64,000 nucleotides of DNA from Kingella_B sp963529665 (lineage in GTDB: Bacteria; Pseudomonadota; Gammaproteobacteria; Burkholderiales; Neisseriaceae), in contig CAUSAG010000002.1 in assembly GCA_963529665.1 (NCBI GenBank), forward strand, positions 62,001 through 126,000, written 5' to 3'. Below, piece by piece: positions 34,383 through 43,761 of this stretch (positions are counted from its first letter, which is position 1; each line of letters begins with the position of its first letter). The position numbers and the translations under genes are program-made. The notes beneath the pieces are model-generated. The model was not told where the DNA came from. It searched no databases and worked only from the letters and a program-made list of their open reading frames with translations.

Positions 34383-35299
34383 AACCCCAACTCATTCAAA
34401 AACCGCACATCATCCGCCCATCCCGATTTCACCTTCACCCAAACCTTCAAAAAAATCTTGCAGTCAAACAGCTTTTCCATATCCAGCCGCGCCTCGGTGG
34501 AGATTTTCTTCAGCTTTTCGCCGCCCTTGCCAATCACAATCGGCTTTTGGTTTTCCTTGTCCACCAGCACCGCGATATAGATATGGTGGATGCCGTCGCC
34601 CTCGTCAAATTTTTCCACTTCCACATTCATCGCATAAGGCAGCTCCTCGCCCAAATAGCGAAACAGCTTCTCGCGCACGATTTCCGCCGCCAAAAAGCGG
34701 CTGGAACGATCGGTAATCATGTCTTCGGGATACATCGGCACGCTTTCGGGCAGATAGGTTTTTAGCTTCGCCAGCAGGTTGCCGATGCGTAGCCCGTGTT
34801 TCGCGCTGACTACTTCGTCATCGGCAAAATCAAACGCTTGGCGCACTTGGGCGATATACGCATCCAGCGCGGCGGCGTCTTTTGCCTTATCAATTTGGTT
34901 CACCACCAGCACCACGGGCGTGTTTTTGGGCAGCTGCTGCAACACGATGCGGTCGGCATCGGAAAAGCGCATGGCTTCCACCACAAAGGCAATCACGTCC
35001 ACATCGCGCACCGCTTCGGTTACGTTTTTGTTTAGCCGTTCGTTCATGGCGTTGCGGTGATAGGTTTGGAAACCGGGGGTGTCCACGAACACAAACTGCG
35101 CGGTGTCGTCGGTGTAGATGCCGGTTACTTTGTGGCGCGTGGTTTGGGCTTTTTTGCTGGTGATGCTGATTTTTTGCCCGATTAGGTGGTTCATCAGCGT
35201 GGATTTACCCACGTTGGGCCGCCCCACAATGGCGATAAAGCCGCAGCGATAGCCCTCGGCGGCGGTTTTTTCGTTGGCGAGAAATTCTTCTACGTTCAT
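34379..35299 (-). CDS. era: GTPase Era
   Basis: A 306-residue essential GTPase that binds 16S rRNA during 30S maturation. The G motifs are clear: GRPNVGKSTLMNHLIG near residue 26 (G1), DTPGF (G3) and NQIDKA (G4). A C-terminal KH domain carries IGKGGEKLKKIS, and the end is DDVRFLNELGL. The usual upstream partner rnc is not adjacent here; the stop overlaps the start of the acyltransferase gene instead. The region just upstream has a DUS pair and no visible promoter consensus. Confidence 0.97.
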   Translation of the reverse strand: MNVEEFLANEKTAAEGYRCGFIAIVGRPNVGKSTLMNHLIGQKISITSKKAQTTRHKVTGIYTDDTAQFVFVDTPGFQTYHRNAMNERLNKNVTEAVRDVDVIAFVVEAMRFSDADRIVLQQLPKNTPVVLVVNQIDKAKDAAALDAYIAQVRQAFDFADDEVVSAKHGLRIGNLLAKLKTYLPESVPMYPEDMITDRSSRFLAAEIVREKLFRYLGEELPYAMNVEVEKFDEGDGIHHIYIAVLVDKENQKPIVIGKGGEKLKKISTEARLDMEKLFDCKIFLKVWVKVKSGWADDVRFLNELGL

Positions 35300-35383
35300 G
35301 TTTTTCTTTCTGTAAACAAATAAAAAAGACGTTTCAGGCTGCCTATACGACGCGGCGGTAACGTGGCAAAGGCAGCCTGAAAA

Positions 35384-36184
35384 CTATTTTTTGGGCAGCT
35401 TGTGCTGCACCATGTTAAAAAATCCGCGCAGAATATCAATGTCTTCGGTGGTGATGTCGGCGCGGCTGAACAGCGAATGCAGGCGGCGCACCATGCGCTC
35501 TTGGTTGCGGCGGCGGAAAAAATCCAGCCCGACCATCGTGTCTTCCAGATGACGCACCATACCCGCCACTTGTTCGGCGGTTGCCAAATTGCGCTTGGGG
35601 ATTAAATGGCTCATGTCCATGTTGACATGGCTAAACAGCTCGTAGCACACCACTTGCACGGCTTGCGCGAGATTGAGCGAGAAATAATCGGGATTGCCTG
35701 AGATGGTCATCAGACGGTTGCATTGTTGCACTTCGTCTATGCTGAGCCCGTAGGTTTCGTTGCCAAACACCAGCGCGATTTGCTGCCCTGCTTGGGCGGC
35801 GGCAAGCAGGCTGGGGGCGAGTTGGCGCGGGGTTTGCAGCGGGGTGGTGAGCTCGCGGCGGCGGCTAGTAAGGGCGCAGCTTAATGTTGTGCCTGCTAAC
35901 GCTTCGGGCAGCGTGGCGACAATGTCGGCGCGTTCCAGCACGTCTCTTGCGCCTGATGACAGCACAAAGCTCTCTTCGGGCAGCCTGAAATCGGCAGCTT
36001 GCTCGGCGATAAAGGCGGGCGGCTCGGGGGTCATCGGCGTTGCCATGATGTTGGGGGCAACAAGCGTAAGCTGGGTTAAACCCATGGTTTTCATGGCGCG
36101 GGCGGCGGCGCCGATGTTGGCAGGATGGCTGGTGCGCGAAAGCACGATGCGGATGTTGGCTAGATAGGCAGGGAGCGTGGGCAT
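35384..36184 (-). CDS. trmJ: tRNA (cytidine/uridine-2'-O-)-methyltransferase TrmJ
   Basis: A 266-residue SPOUT-family enzyme that 2'-O-methylates position 32 of tRNA. The N-terminal ANIRIVLSRTSHPANIGAAA is the RNA-binding and catalytic start. The SAM knot is formed by ALVFGNETYGLS and SLNLAQAVQVVCYEL, and a helical C-terminal extension (about residues 165-266) is typical of TrmJ. The ATG at 36184 is chosen over the longer frame, whose extra 41 residues are DUS-derived. It stands alone, divergent from rsmJ. Confidence 0.93.
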   Translation of the reverse strand: MPTLPAYLANIRIVLSRTSHPANIGAAARAMKTMGLTQLTLVAPNIMATPMTPEPPAFIAEQAADFRLPEESFVLSSGARDVLERADIVATLPEALAGTTLSCALTSRRRELTTPLQTPRQLAPSLLAAAQAGQQIALVFGNETYGLSIDEVQQCNRLMTISGNPDYFSLNLAQAVQVVCYELFSHVNMDMSHLIPKRNLATAEQVAGMVRHLEDTMVGLDFFRRRNQERMVRRLHSLFSRADITTEDIDILRGFFNMVQHKLPKK

Positions 36185-36484
36185 GATAATGGTGTGTGGA
36201 GAATGATTTTCAGGCTGCCTATTATACAAGAGTAGGCAGCCTGAAAATGGGTTGCGGCTTGATTTTATCTGGAACACGTTGGCTTGCTGCGCGACAACCC
36301 TTTGCAACCCAATAGGCAGCCTGAAACAATAGACAGGCTGAAACGTACTTTGCCCGCTGGTGGGCGCATCTTGCGTGTAAAATCTCGCCTTGCCGCGTGG
36401 CAGTCGTCCGTGCCGTTTCCCCCGATAAACAGCCTGCGTAGCGCAGCGAAGTTGCGAAGCTAAACCCTTTTCTCCCGTTTGATT
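36185..36484. other. Divergent trmJ/rsmJ spacer
   Basis: 300 bp without a gene. It holds an inverted kingDUS pair near 36210-36245 and a DUS at about 36313. Near 36373 GCGTGTAAAATCTCGCC could provide a -10 (TAAAAT) for rsmJ. A short repeat resembling 32286-32305 in inverse orientation lies just before the rsmJ start. Confidence 0.5.
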
Positions 36485-37216
36485 ATGACTTTATCCATCG
36501 TTACCGCTCTCCCCCTCCCCACCCACCTCACCCACGCCACCGCCATCAGGCAGCCTGAAACCCCTGTTTACCTGCGCTACGACGAGCGCGGTTTGTGCCT
36601 CTGCCAACAAGGCGAAAAAGGCGTGGTGCAAGTGGATTTTGCCAGCGGCGCGACGCAATATCGGCGCACCAAAGGCGGCGGCGAATTGATTGCCAAAGCG
36701 GTGCAACGTACCGCGCGCCCCGTGGTGTGGGATGCAACGGGCGGGCTGGGGCGCGATAGTTTTGTGTTGGCGAATTTGAATCTTGCCGTGCACACATTTG
36801 AGCAGCATCCTGCCGTGTTCGCGCTGTTGCAAGACGGTTTACACCGCGCCGCGCAATCGCCCGAAATCGCCGCCATCGCCGCGCGCATCACGCTGCATCA
36901 GGGCAACGCCGCCGCACTCATGCCCACACTTGCCGCGCAAATCGGTCGCCCCGATGTGGTGTATCTTGACCCGATGTATCCCGAGCGGCAAAAGTCCGCC
37001 GCGGTGAAAAAAGAAATGGCATATTTTCACGAGCTGGTGGGGCAGCCTGAAACTGCCGATGCTGCCGCGCTGTTTCAGGCTGCCCGCGCCGTTGCCAAAA
37101 AGCGCGTAGTGGTCAAACGCCCGCGCTTGGGGGTGTTTTTATGCGGCGAAAAGCCTGCGTATCAATATGAAGGCAAATCTACGCGGTTTGATGTTTATTT
37201 GCCTAAGGCAGCCTGA
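36485..37216 (+). CDS. rsmJ: 16S rRNA (guanine1516-N2)-methyltransferase
   Basis: A 243-residue SAM methyltransferase. Family landmarks are DFASGATQYRRTKGGGE, the SAM motif WDATGGLGRDSFVLA, and the catalytic VVYLDPMYPERQKSAAVKKE. The start MTLSIVTALP at 36485 is the first ATG; TTG two codons earlier is less likely. The final residues KAA are encoded by a kingDUS. The following broken gene begins only about 30 bp later and was probably once downstream in the same transcript. Confidence 0.94.
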   Translation: MTLSIVTALPLPTHLTHATAIRQPETPVYLRYDERGLCLCQQGEKGVVQVDFASGATQYRRTKGGGELIAKAVQRTARPVVWDATGGLGRDSFVLANLNLAVHTFEQHPAVFALLQDGLHRAAQSPEIAAIAARITLHQGNAAALMPTLAAQIGRPDVVYLDPMYPERQKSAAVKKEMAYFHELVGQPETADAAALFQAARAVAKKRVVVKRPRLGVFLCGEKPAYQYEGKSTRFDVYLPKAA

Positions 37217-37247
37217 AAACCAAAATACCGCGCCGCCCGTGCAAGCC

Positions 37248-37810
37248 ATGCCACAATCCACCGCAGCCGAACGCGAAAAAGTGCGCAACACGCTGCTCGC
37301 GCAAGTCTCGCAAGCATATTGCGACGCCGAAATCGGCGGCGATGGCTACGACCCAAGCGCAAACAACATCCTAGTTTGGCAACACGATGGCAAGCGCGAT
37401 TATTTGGCATTGTGGTGGGCATCAGCCGATTACTACACCAATATAAAAAAGCGGACGGCAGCCCAGAAACAATATGCAGCGGCGGCTCAGCAACCAGCAG
37501 TTTTTACCTTGCACATCTGGTGCGCCACAACAACCGTTTGCACATAGCCGAGCAAGATATGCTGGCAAAACAGTTGGCAGACACCGATGTCAACAATCCC
37601 TATGTTGTCCATCCGCGCTTTATTGAAAGCATCCGCCTTAATCCCGATAACACGCTAAACATCATTTCCGCCAAACCCGCCTACGGGTAAGAGGGCGACA
37701 CGGAAGGCATGAACTTCCCATCCAAACAATGGCATTATCGCGTGCGCCTGCCCGATATGGAAGTTCTGGAAGCGCGCTACACAGGCAAAACATCTTACGC
37801 CCAAAAATAA
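37248..37810 (+). pseudogene. Doubly disrupted gene of unknown function
   Basis: Frame one runs from the ATG at 37248 (MPQSTAAEREKVRNTLLAQV) through NNILVWQHDGKRDYLALWWA to a run of six A at about 37445-37450. Adding one A would join it to frame two, which continues KKADGSPETICSGGSATSSF and VVHPRFIESIRLNPDNTL. That frame then meets a TAA at 37688-37690, after which EGDTEGMNFPSKQWHYRVRL continues to a natural TAA at 37808-37810. So there is one frameshift and one nonsense codon. The reconstructed protein of about 187 residues has no signal peptide and no recognised domain. Confidence 0.7.
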
Positions 37811-37826
37811 GCATTAACGCCCTCAA

Positions 37827-37865
37827 AGGCAGCCTGAAACCCAGCCCCGCAGTTTTCAGGCTGCC
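37827..37865 (+). terminator. DUS-pair terminator before parC
   Basis: AGGCAGCCTGAA and TTCAGGCTGCC in head-to-head order with a 16-base spacer, followed by CCTATTTCGTTT. It separates the pseudogene from parC. Confidence 0.6.
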
Positions 37866-37909
37866 CCTATTTCGTTTAAAATACGCCATTTTTTCACGCC
37901 GTTAAAACC

Positions 37910-40192
37910 ATGTTTGACCACGCCCAAAACACGCTCAATCTCGCCCAATACGCCGAACGCGCCTACCTAGAATACGCCATGAGCGTGGTTAAAGGGCGCG
38001 CCCTGCCCGCCGTGCAAGACGGGCAAAAACCCGTGCAGCGGCGCATTTTGTTTGCCATGAAAGACATGGGCTTGGTGCATGGCGCAAAGCCTGTTAAATC
38101 CGCCCGCGTGGTCGGCGAGATTCTCGGCAAATACCATCCACATGGCGACAGCTCCGCCTACGAAGCGATGGTGCGCATGGCGCAAGATTTTACCCTGCGC
38201 TATCCGCTGATTGACGGCATCGGCAATTTTGGCTCGCGCGATGGCGACGGCGCGGCAGCAATGCGCTACACCGAAGCGCGTTTAACCCCGCTTGCCGAGC
38301 TGCTGCTGAGCGAAATCAACCAAGGCACGGTGGACTTCATCCCAAATTATGACGGCGCATTTTCAGAGCCCGAATCGCTGCCCGCGCGGCTGCCGATGGT
38401 GCTGCTTAACGGCGCAAGCGGCATCGCCGTGGGCATGGCAACCGAAATTCCATCGCACAATCTGGGCGAAGTGGCGCAAGCGGCGGTGGCGTTGCTGAAA
38501 AATCCCGCGCTCACCACCGCCGATTTGCAGCACCACATCCCCGCGCCCGATTTTGCAGGCGGCGCACACATCATTACCCCCGCCAAAGACATCGCGCAAA
38601 TTTACGAAACAGGCAAAGGCAGCATCCGCGTGCGCGCGCGTTATGACGTGGAAAAGCTGGCGCGTGGACAATGGCGCGTGGTGGTAAGCGAATTGCCGCC
38701 CAACACTTCCGCCGCCAAAATCTTGGCAGAAATTGAAGAGCAAACCAATCCCAAGCCCAAAGCAGGCAAAAAACAGCTCAGCCAAGAGCAGCTCAACACC
38801 AAAAAGCTGATGCTGGATTTGCTGGAAAAAGTGCGCGATGAAAGCGATGGCGAACACCCCGTGCGCCTTGTGTTTGAGCCAAAATCCAGCCGAATGCAGC
38901 CTGAAACGTTTATCAACACGCTGATGGCGCAAACCAGCATGGAAGGCAATGTTTCTGTAAACCTTGTGATGATGGGGCTAGATAATCGCCCCGCGCAAAA
39001 AAACCTGAAAACCATTTTGCAAGAATGGCTGGACTACCGCACCGCCACGGTAACGCGCCGCTTGCAACATCGTTTAAACGCCGTAGAAAAGCGCATCCAT
39101 ATTTTAGACGGACGCATGATTGCGTTTTTGCATATTGACCAAGTGATTAAAGTCATCCGCGAAGCAGACGAGCCTAAACCCGAGCTGATGGCGGCGTTTA
39201 ACCTTACCGAAATCCAAGCGGAAGATATTTTAGAAATCCGCCTGCGCCAGTTGGCAAGATTGGAAGGCATTAAAATTGAACGCGAGCTAAACGAGTTGCG
39301 CGAAGAAGCAGGCAGCCTGAAAACGCTGTTGGGTGATGAAAACGAAAAGCGCAAGCTCATCATCAAAGAAATCCAAGCCGATGCCAAGCAATTTGGCGAT
39401 GCGCGCCGCACGCTGGTGGAAGCCGCCGAACGCGCCACGCTCACGCAAACCACCGCCGATGAACCGATAACCCTAATCCTGTCGCAACAAGGCTGGCTGC
39501 GCGCCCGCGCAGGGCATGGCGTGGATGCCGCGCAAATTGCGTTTAAAGAAGGCGATGCCTTGCAGCAAGTGCTGGAAACGCGCACCGTGCAGCCCGTTGT
39601 GGTGTGGGACACGCAAGGGCGCAGCTACACGCTGGATGCCGCCGAAATCCCCAAAGGGCGCGGCGACGGCGTGCCGATTGGCTCGCTGATTGAATTGCCC
39701 AGCCAAGCCAGCGTGGTCGCGCTATTGGCGGGCGCGGCGGATGATTATTATCTGCTTTCAGGCTGCCACGGCTACGGCTTTATTGCCAAGCTGGAAGACT
39801 TGTTTACACGGCAAAAAGCAGGCAAAGCGGTGCTCACGCTGGATGATAACGAAACCGCCCTGCCGCCCGTTCGCATTGCGAATGATTGGCTGATTGCGCC
39901 CGATAGCCGCATTGTGTTGGCAAGTGCCAACAAACGCCTGCTCGCCTTTGCCATCAGCGAAATGAAAATCATGGCAAAAGGGCGCGGCTTGCAACTCATC
40001 AAGCTGGCAGACGGCGACACGCTCGCCCTTGCCGCCGCGCTCCGCAGCGAACACTACACGCTGCACATCATCGGCAAGCGCGGCGCGGCGCACCAAGAAA
40101 CGCTGCGCATCGCCGACATCGCAGGCAAACGCGCAGGCAAAGGCAAGCTGCTGAATATTTCAGGCAGCCTGAAAATGATTGAAGCGCGGTAG
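37910..40192 (+). CDS. parC: DNA topoisomerase IV subunit A
   Basis: The 760-residue cleaving subunit of topoisomerase IV, which unlinks daughter chromosomes. The active-site tyrosine is Tyr120 in AAMRYTEARLTP, the same number as in E. coli. The quinolone-resistance region reads HPHGDSSAYEAMVRMAQ, with Ser80 and Glu84 unchanged, so no classic fluoroquinolone mutation is present. The coiled-coil gate and C-terminal beta-pinwheel blades follow. DUS-encoded peptides occur (MQPETFI, EAGSLKTLL, LLSGCHGYG, SGSLKMIEAR). parE is not adjacent. Confidence 0.97.
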   Translation: MFDHAQNTLNLAQYAERAYLEYAMSVVKGRALPAVQDGQKPVQRRILFAMKDMGLVHGAKPVKSARVVGEILGKYHPHGDSSAYEAMVRMAQDFTLRYPLIDGIGNFGSRDGDGAAAMRYTEARLTPLAELLLSEINQGTVDFIPNYDGAFSEPESLPARLPMVLLNGASGIAVGMATEIPSHNLGEVAQAAVALLKNPALTTADLQHHIPAPDFAGGAHIITPAKDIAQIYETGKGSIRVRARYDVEKLARGQWRVVVSELPPNTSAAKILAEIEEQTNPKPKAGKKQLSQEQLNTKKLMLDLLEKVRDESDGEHPVRLVFEPKSSRMQPETFINTLMAQTSMEGNVSVNLVMMGLDNRPAQKNLKTILQEWLDYRTATVTRRLQHRLNAVEKRIHILDGRMIAFLHIDQVIKVIREADEPKPELMAAFNLTEIQAEDILEIRLRQLARLEGIKIERELNELREEAGSLKTLLGDENEKRKLIIKEIQADAKQFGDARRTLVEAAERATLTQTTADEPITLILSQQGWLRARAGHGVDAAQIAFKEGDALQQVLETRTVQPVVVWDTQGRSYTLDAAEIPKGRGDGVPIGSLIELPSQASVVALLAGAADDYYLLSGCHGYGFIAKLEDLFTRQKAGKAVLTLDDNETALPPVRIANDWLIAPDSRIVLASANKRLLAFAISEMKIMAKGRGLQLIKLADGDTLALAAALRSEHYTLHIIGKRGAAHQETLRIADIAGKRAGKGKLLNISGSLKMIEAR

Positions 40193-40298
40193 GCAGCCTG
40201 AAAGCCACAGGCTTCAACGAAATTAAAACGGCAATACAAACGCAATCGCCCATCCACATAGGCAGCCTGAAAAACCATTCCCCCCGAAAGCCCCCACT

Positions 40299-41927
40299 AT
40301 GGCATTTAACGAAAAAGACATCGGCATCATCGACGACTGGGATGAGCAAAGCAAGCGCGTGATCAATATGATCAACATCGCAAGGATTTCCATCCTAATC
40401 TCCTTGCTCATCTTTCTCGCCATCATCCACAACATCCGTAGCACGGCGCAAACGCTCGCCACCTACGCCCCCTTGGTGAACAACGAAGGCTGGCTGCAAA
40501 TTTGGTGTACCGTTTACGGCGCAGTCATCATGTTCAGCCTTGCCAACCCCAAATGGCAGATGCAACACAAAACCCGTGCCCTGCCCAATGCCAGCGCCGT
40601 GTTTGACATCACCATGATGGGCATTCTCACCGCGCTGGCTGGCGGCGTATCCTCAGGCTTTGGCATCCTTGCCCTACCCTTTCTCGCCACCGCTTGCGTG
40701 CTCAGCTATGGGCGCTATCCCCTGCTTTATGGCAGCTATGCCGCCTTGCTGATTGTGTGCGACATCATGTGGAAATTCTACCCATTTAACATGGATACCA
40801 TCCGCGGCAACCTCTCGCTGCTCACCGGGCAAATCCTGCTGATGGCCGCCTGCTACATCGTTCCCCTGCTTACTTCATTTTCCGCGCGCTATCTCGTTAC
40901 CGCCGATGATTCCATCCGCACCCACCGCACCGCCTTTGAGCGACTAAGCACCTTAAACAAAATCGTGCTCAACCGAATTCAAGAAGCCGTGATCGTGGTG
41001 GATCAAGATTGCCTAGTGTGGACGCACAATCGCCAAGCCAAACAATATTTCTCCGAACTAGAAAGCAACGAAATCGCCCCATTTTTGAGCGGCTTGGTGA
41101 AAACATGGCGGCTCAAACCCGAAGAATCCTTCTCCAATCTCTCGCCGATTAACTCCACGTTGATGTATGTTCGCGCCATCCCCATCATTCAGGAAGACAC
41201 CGAACTGCTGATGCTGTTTGCCCGCGCCGAGCGCGAACGCCAAGCCGAAGCGCAAACGCTGAAACTCACCGCGCTTGGCTTGCTCACCGCCAATCTGGCG
41301 CACGAAATCCGCAACCCCCTATCCGCCATGCGCCAAGCCAGCGGGCTAATCCACGAAACCGCCGAAGAAGACCAAAACCCGATATACAACAAACTCAGCG
41401 ATATCATAGAAAAAAACATCACCCGCATCGACAAAATGCTGGAAGACATCACCTCGCTCAACCGCAGCGATCGCATTGAAACCAAAGGCATCCATCTCAC
41501 TCAATTCTGGCTCAATTTCACCCAAGAGTTTTATCTCACCAACCCCGATGCCAAAAACTGCCTGCGCCTTGATGTGCCCAATGGTTCCAGCTTTATCGCC
41601 CTTTTTGATGCCGCCCACTTGCAACAAATCATGTGGAACCTTTGCAACAACGCATGGCGGCATTGCCGCAAAGAAAAAGGCAGCATCGTGGTGAGCCTGC
41701 GCGTGTTTGGCAAAAACAACATCAGCCTGCGCGTGTGGGACGATGGGCCAGGCGTATCCGAAACCATCCGCGAGCATCTATTTGAACCCTTCAACACTTC
41801 CGAAGCCGAAGGCACAGGCTTGGGGCTATATGTTGCCCGCGAGCTCGCCCACGCCAACAACGGCGATCTCTGCTATGTGCCACACGCCAAATCCTTTGAA
41901 CTTATCCTACCGAGAGCCCCCAAATGA
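40299..41927 (+). CDS. pilS: Sensor histidine kinase PilS
   Basis: A 542-residue kinase. The N-terminal third has about six membrane helices (about residues 25-195), then a PAS-like sensor segment (about 225-315). The phospho-acceptor His335 lies in LAHEIRNPLSAMRQASG, and the ATPase domain carries NLCNNAWRHC (N box), DDGPGV (G1) and EGTGLGLYV (G2). With pilR it forms the two-component system that drives sigma-54-dependent major pilin expression; the pair is required for piliation in Kingella kingae. The stop overlaps the pilR start by 4 bp. Confidence 0.93.
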   Translation: MAFNEKDIGIIDDWDEQSKRVINMINIARISILISLLIFLAIIHNIRSTAQTLATYAPLVNNEGWLQIWCTVYGAVIMFSLANPKWQMQHKTRALPNASAVFDITMMGILTALAGGVSSGFGILALPFLATACVLSYGRYPLLYGSYAALLIVCDIMWKFYPFNMDTIRGNLSLLTGQILLMAACYIVPLLTSFSARYLVTADDSIRTHRTAFERLSTLNKIVLNRIQEAVIVVDQDCLVWTHNRQAKQYFSELESNEIAPFLSGLVKTWRLKPEESFSNLSPINSTLMYVRAIPIIQEDTELLMLFARAERERQAEAQTLKLTALGLLTANLAHEIRNPLSAMRQASGLIHETAEEDQNPIYNKLSDIIEKNITRIDKMLEDITSLNRSDRIETKGIHLTQFWLNFTQEFYLTNPDAKNCLRLDVPNGSSFIALFDAAHLQQIMWNLCNNAWRHCRKEKGSIVVSLRVFGKNNISLRVWDDGPGVSETIREHLFEPFNTSEAEGTGLGLYVARELAHANNGDLCYVPHAKSFELILPRAPK

Positions 41928-43531
41928 GTACAAACCTAAACCGCCCCGTATTAGTTGTTGATGACGAAGCCGACATCCGAGATTTAATGGAAATGACCCT
42001 GATGAAAATGGGCTTGCACGTTGATACCGCCGAAGGCGTGCGCGCCGCATTAAGCAAGTTGGACAGCAAAAAATATTCGCTCGTGCTCACCGATATGCGT
42101 ATGCCCGATGGCTCGGGCTTGGAAGTGGTGCAACACATCAACCAACAGCAGCTGGATGTGCCCGTTGCCGTGATTACCGCTTTTGGCAGCGCCGACCAAG
42201 CCGTGCAAGCGTTGAAAGAAGGCGCGTTTGACTATCTGCAAAAACCCATCACGCTGGCGCAACTGCGCACGCTGGTTAAATCCGCCATCAAGGTGCAAGA
42301 AGACAAGAGCACGCCGCCTGCCGCGCCCAAAACCGCTGCCGAACCCGTGGCACAGACCGCACCGCCCAAAGCCGAGCCTGTTATCCTTGATAACCCTGCC
42401 GAAGCTGATTTTCAGGCTGCCTCAACACCCCCAAGCAATCCCATTGCGCAACAGCCCGAGCCCATAAGGCAGCCTGAAAAAGCCGTTGCCAGCAAAGCCG
42501 CTATTTCTGTCAACGAAAACCCGCTCAAAATGGAAGCCGACCTGCCGCGCCTGCTTGGCTCATCCCCCCAAATTGAAACCGTGCGCGGCTTAATCCGCAA
42601 GCTCGCCCCTGCCAATGTGCCCGTTTACATTTCAGGCGAAAGCGGCTCGGGTAAAGAACAAGCCGCGCGCAGCATCCACGAACTCTCGCCGCGCAAAGAC
42701 GGGCCGTTCATCGCCGTAAACTGTGGCGCCATCCCAGAAAACCTGATGGAAAGCGAATTCTTCGGCTACAAAAAAGGCAGCTTCACAGGCGCCGACCAAG
42801 ACCGTCTCGGCTTCTTCCAACACGCCCACGGTGGCACCCTATTTTTGGACGAAGTCGCCGACCTGCCGCTTGCCATGCAAGTCAAACTCTTGCGCGCCAT
42901 CCAAGAAAAAGCTGTGCGCCGCATTGGCGATGCGCAAGAAGTGAAAGTGGACGTGCGCATCATCTCCGCCACCCACAAAAATCTCCCCGCGCTGGTGGAA
43001 AGCGGTGCCTTCCGCCAAGACTTGTTCTACCGCCTTAACGTGGTAACGCTGCACATGCCCGCCCTGCGCGAAATGCACGAAGACCTCGCCAACCTTATCG
43101 CCCATCTCTTGCGCAAACACCACAGCGGCGACATCAACATGACCCCCGCCGCCCGCGAAGCCCTGCTGCGCTACAACTACCCTGGCAACTTCCGCGAACT
43201 GGAAAACATCCTAGAACGCGCCGTCGCCCTCGCCAGCAACCACACCATAGACGTGGACGATTTGCAAATCACCACCGACCCACTTGGCGGTGGCAGCGCA
43301 GCCGTAGAACTGGAAGGCACCAGCCAACACCAAGTCATCAGCGGCCTGCCCAACTTTCAAATGGGCACTACCCAAATCCAAGATTATCTGGACGACATTG
43401 AACGCCAAATTCTGGAATACGCCCTGCGTCTCACCCAAGGCAACCGCACGCAAGCCGCCAAAACACTCGGCATCAGCTTCCGCTCCATGCGCTATCGCCT
43501 AGAACGGCTAAACATCGATGTAGGTGTATAA
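41924..43531 (+). CDS. pilR: Sigma-54-dependent response regulator PilR
   Basis: A 535-residue NtrC-type activator. The receiver domain has the phosphorylatable Asp57 in LVLTDMRMPDG. A linker rich in Pro and Ala contains two DUS-derived peptides (ADFQAAST and PIRQPEKA). The AAA+ domain has Walker A GESGSGKE (238-245), GTLFLDEV (Walker B) and the sigma-54 contact loop as GSFTGA instead of the usual GAFTGA. A Fis-like helix-turn-helix closes the protein (NRTQAAKTLGISFRSMRYRL). It activates pilin promoters with RpoN and is translationally coupled to pilS. Confidence 0.94.
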   Translation: MSTNLNRPVLVVDDEADIRDLMEMTLMKMGLHVDTAEGVRAALSKLDSKKYSLVLTDMRMPDGSGLEVVQHINQQQLDVPVAVITAFGSADQAVQALKEGAFDYLQKPITLAQLRTLVKSAIKVQEDKSTPPAAPKTAAEPVAQTAPPKAEPVILDNPAEADFQAASTPPSNPIAQQPEPIRQPEKAVASKAAISVNENPLKMEADLPRLLGSSPQIETVRGLIRKLAPANVPVYISGESGSGKEQAARSIHELSPRKDGPFIAVNCGAIPENLMESEFFGYKKGSFTGADQDRLGFFQHAHGGTLFLDEVADLPLAMQVKLLRAIQEKAVRRIGDAQEVKVDVRIISATHKNLPALVESGAFRQDLFYRLNVVTLHMPALREMHEDLANLIAHLLRKHHSGDINMTPAAREALLRYNYPGNFRELENILERAVALASNHTIDVDDLQITTDPLGGGSAAVELEGTSQHQVISGLPNFQMGTTQIQDYLDDIERQILEYALRLTQGNRTQAAKTLGISFRSMRYRLERLNIDVGV

Positions 43532-43715
43532 AAACGTTTTCGGGCTGCCTCCATCGCATAGGGCAGCCTGAAAAACAAAACAGGCATGGCAACGCACGCC
43601 TTATATTTTGCTCACGCCGCTAAAACAATCAGACCGCCCGCCCTACCCTATTTTCAGGCTGCCTCAGCAGTGTAAGAGTAGGCAGCCTGAAAACCGCTAT
43701 GGCAACACCAAAACA

Positions 43716-43748
43716 AAAACCGATGATTTTTCCAATCATCGGTTTTTT
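43716..43748. terminator. Bidirectional terminator between pilR and rpoH
   Basis: AAAACCGATGATT and AATCATCGGTTTT form a perfect 13-bp stem flanked by A and T runs, between convergent pilR and rpoH. Two further DUS pairs at 43537-43574 and about 43648-43692 precede it. Confidence 0.9.
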
Positions 43749-43761
43749 ATCGCCATGCGCA

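Noticed and set aside
38140..38170. Fluoroquinolone-resistance mutation in parC
   Set aside because: The region reads HPHGDSSAYE with the usual Ser80 and Glu84, so no classic change is present.
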